From assembly GCA_947306845.1 (NCBI GenBank), contig CAMZHP010000215.1:1-6013 (forward strand): a DNA stretch of 6,013 nt. The letters are read 5' to 3'. The translations under genes and the position numbers were made by a program. The notes beneath the pieces are model-generated. The model was not told the origin of the DNA. It saw only the letters and a list, made by a program, of their open reading frames with translations, and ran no database searches. The stretch comes from an uncultured Prevotellaceae bacterium. GTDB lineage: Bacteria; Bacteroidota; Bacteroidia; Bacteroidales; Bacteroidaceae. Each line of letters opens with the position of its first letter. The first letter of the stretch is position 1. Shown piece after piece: positions 5,986-6,013 of this stretch.

Positions 5986-6013
5986 AGATTAGAGGTGAGT
6001 GGTAAGAGGTGAG
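5986..6013 (+). repeat. Heptad repeat tract after the rfbD stop, running off the window
   Basis: Starting two bases after the rfbD TAG are four 7-base units: AGATTAG, AGGTGAG, TGGTAAG, AGGTGAG. They match the heptads of the 2472-2667 element in sequence and period. The tract is cut by the window end exactly on a unit boundary. Its position just after a stop codon parallels the heptads that start at the ROK kinase stop. Confidence 0.8.

Overview
The window is ordinary chromosomal DNA from a member of the Bacteroidetes, most likely a Prevotella-like Bacteroidales bacterium. Three things point there. Gene starts lack Shine-Dalgarno sequences. Three intergenic sites match the Bacteroidetes sigma factor -7 box TAnnTTTG, two of them with a -33 TTTG at a spacing of 19-20 bases. 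One gene also resembles the Bacteroidetes-restricted DUF4924 family. Assignment below phylum level is inference.

Layout: the left half is read on the minus strand and the right half on the plus strand. From the centre leftwards are a ROK-family sugar kinase (2668-3648), a repeat-filled gap, a Sua5/YrdC/TsaC threonylcarbamoyl-AMP synthase (1830-2399), and 17 bases further on a ClC-family chloride channel/transporter with two C-terminal CBS domains (7-1812). From the centre rightwards, reading plus, is a probable operon: a LysE-family exporter (3892-4563), a DUF4924-like protein of unknown function (4591-5133), and RfbD, dTDP-4-dehydrorhamnose reductase (5130-5984), whose start overlaps the preceding stop as ATGA. 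The divergent 243-base gap (3649-3891) carries a promoter for each side. All six genes look intact and have no signs of recent transfer.

The genes do not form one pathway. They cover tRNA t6A modification, anion transport, sugar phosphorylation, solute export, and the last step of dTDP-L-rhamnose synthesis for surface polysaccharide. The DUF4924-like gene is tied to rfbD by translational coupling.

The least explained material is noncoding. The gap between the ROK kinase and sua5 holds two inverted copies of a composite element: 7-base repeats (consensus near AGGTGAG) on both sides of a perfectly conserved 28-base C/G-rich core. Similar heptads start two bases after the rfbD stop and run off the end of the window. 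The 5' leader of the ROK kinase contains a compact 51-base fold that can form a three-way junction. Two genes (sua5 and the LysE gene) have a -7 box so close to the ATG that their mRNAs are probably almost leaderless. I found no CRISPR array, transposase, phage gene, tRNA or rRNA, and no convincing new multi-gene system.
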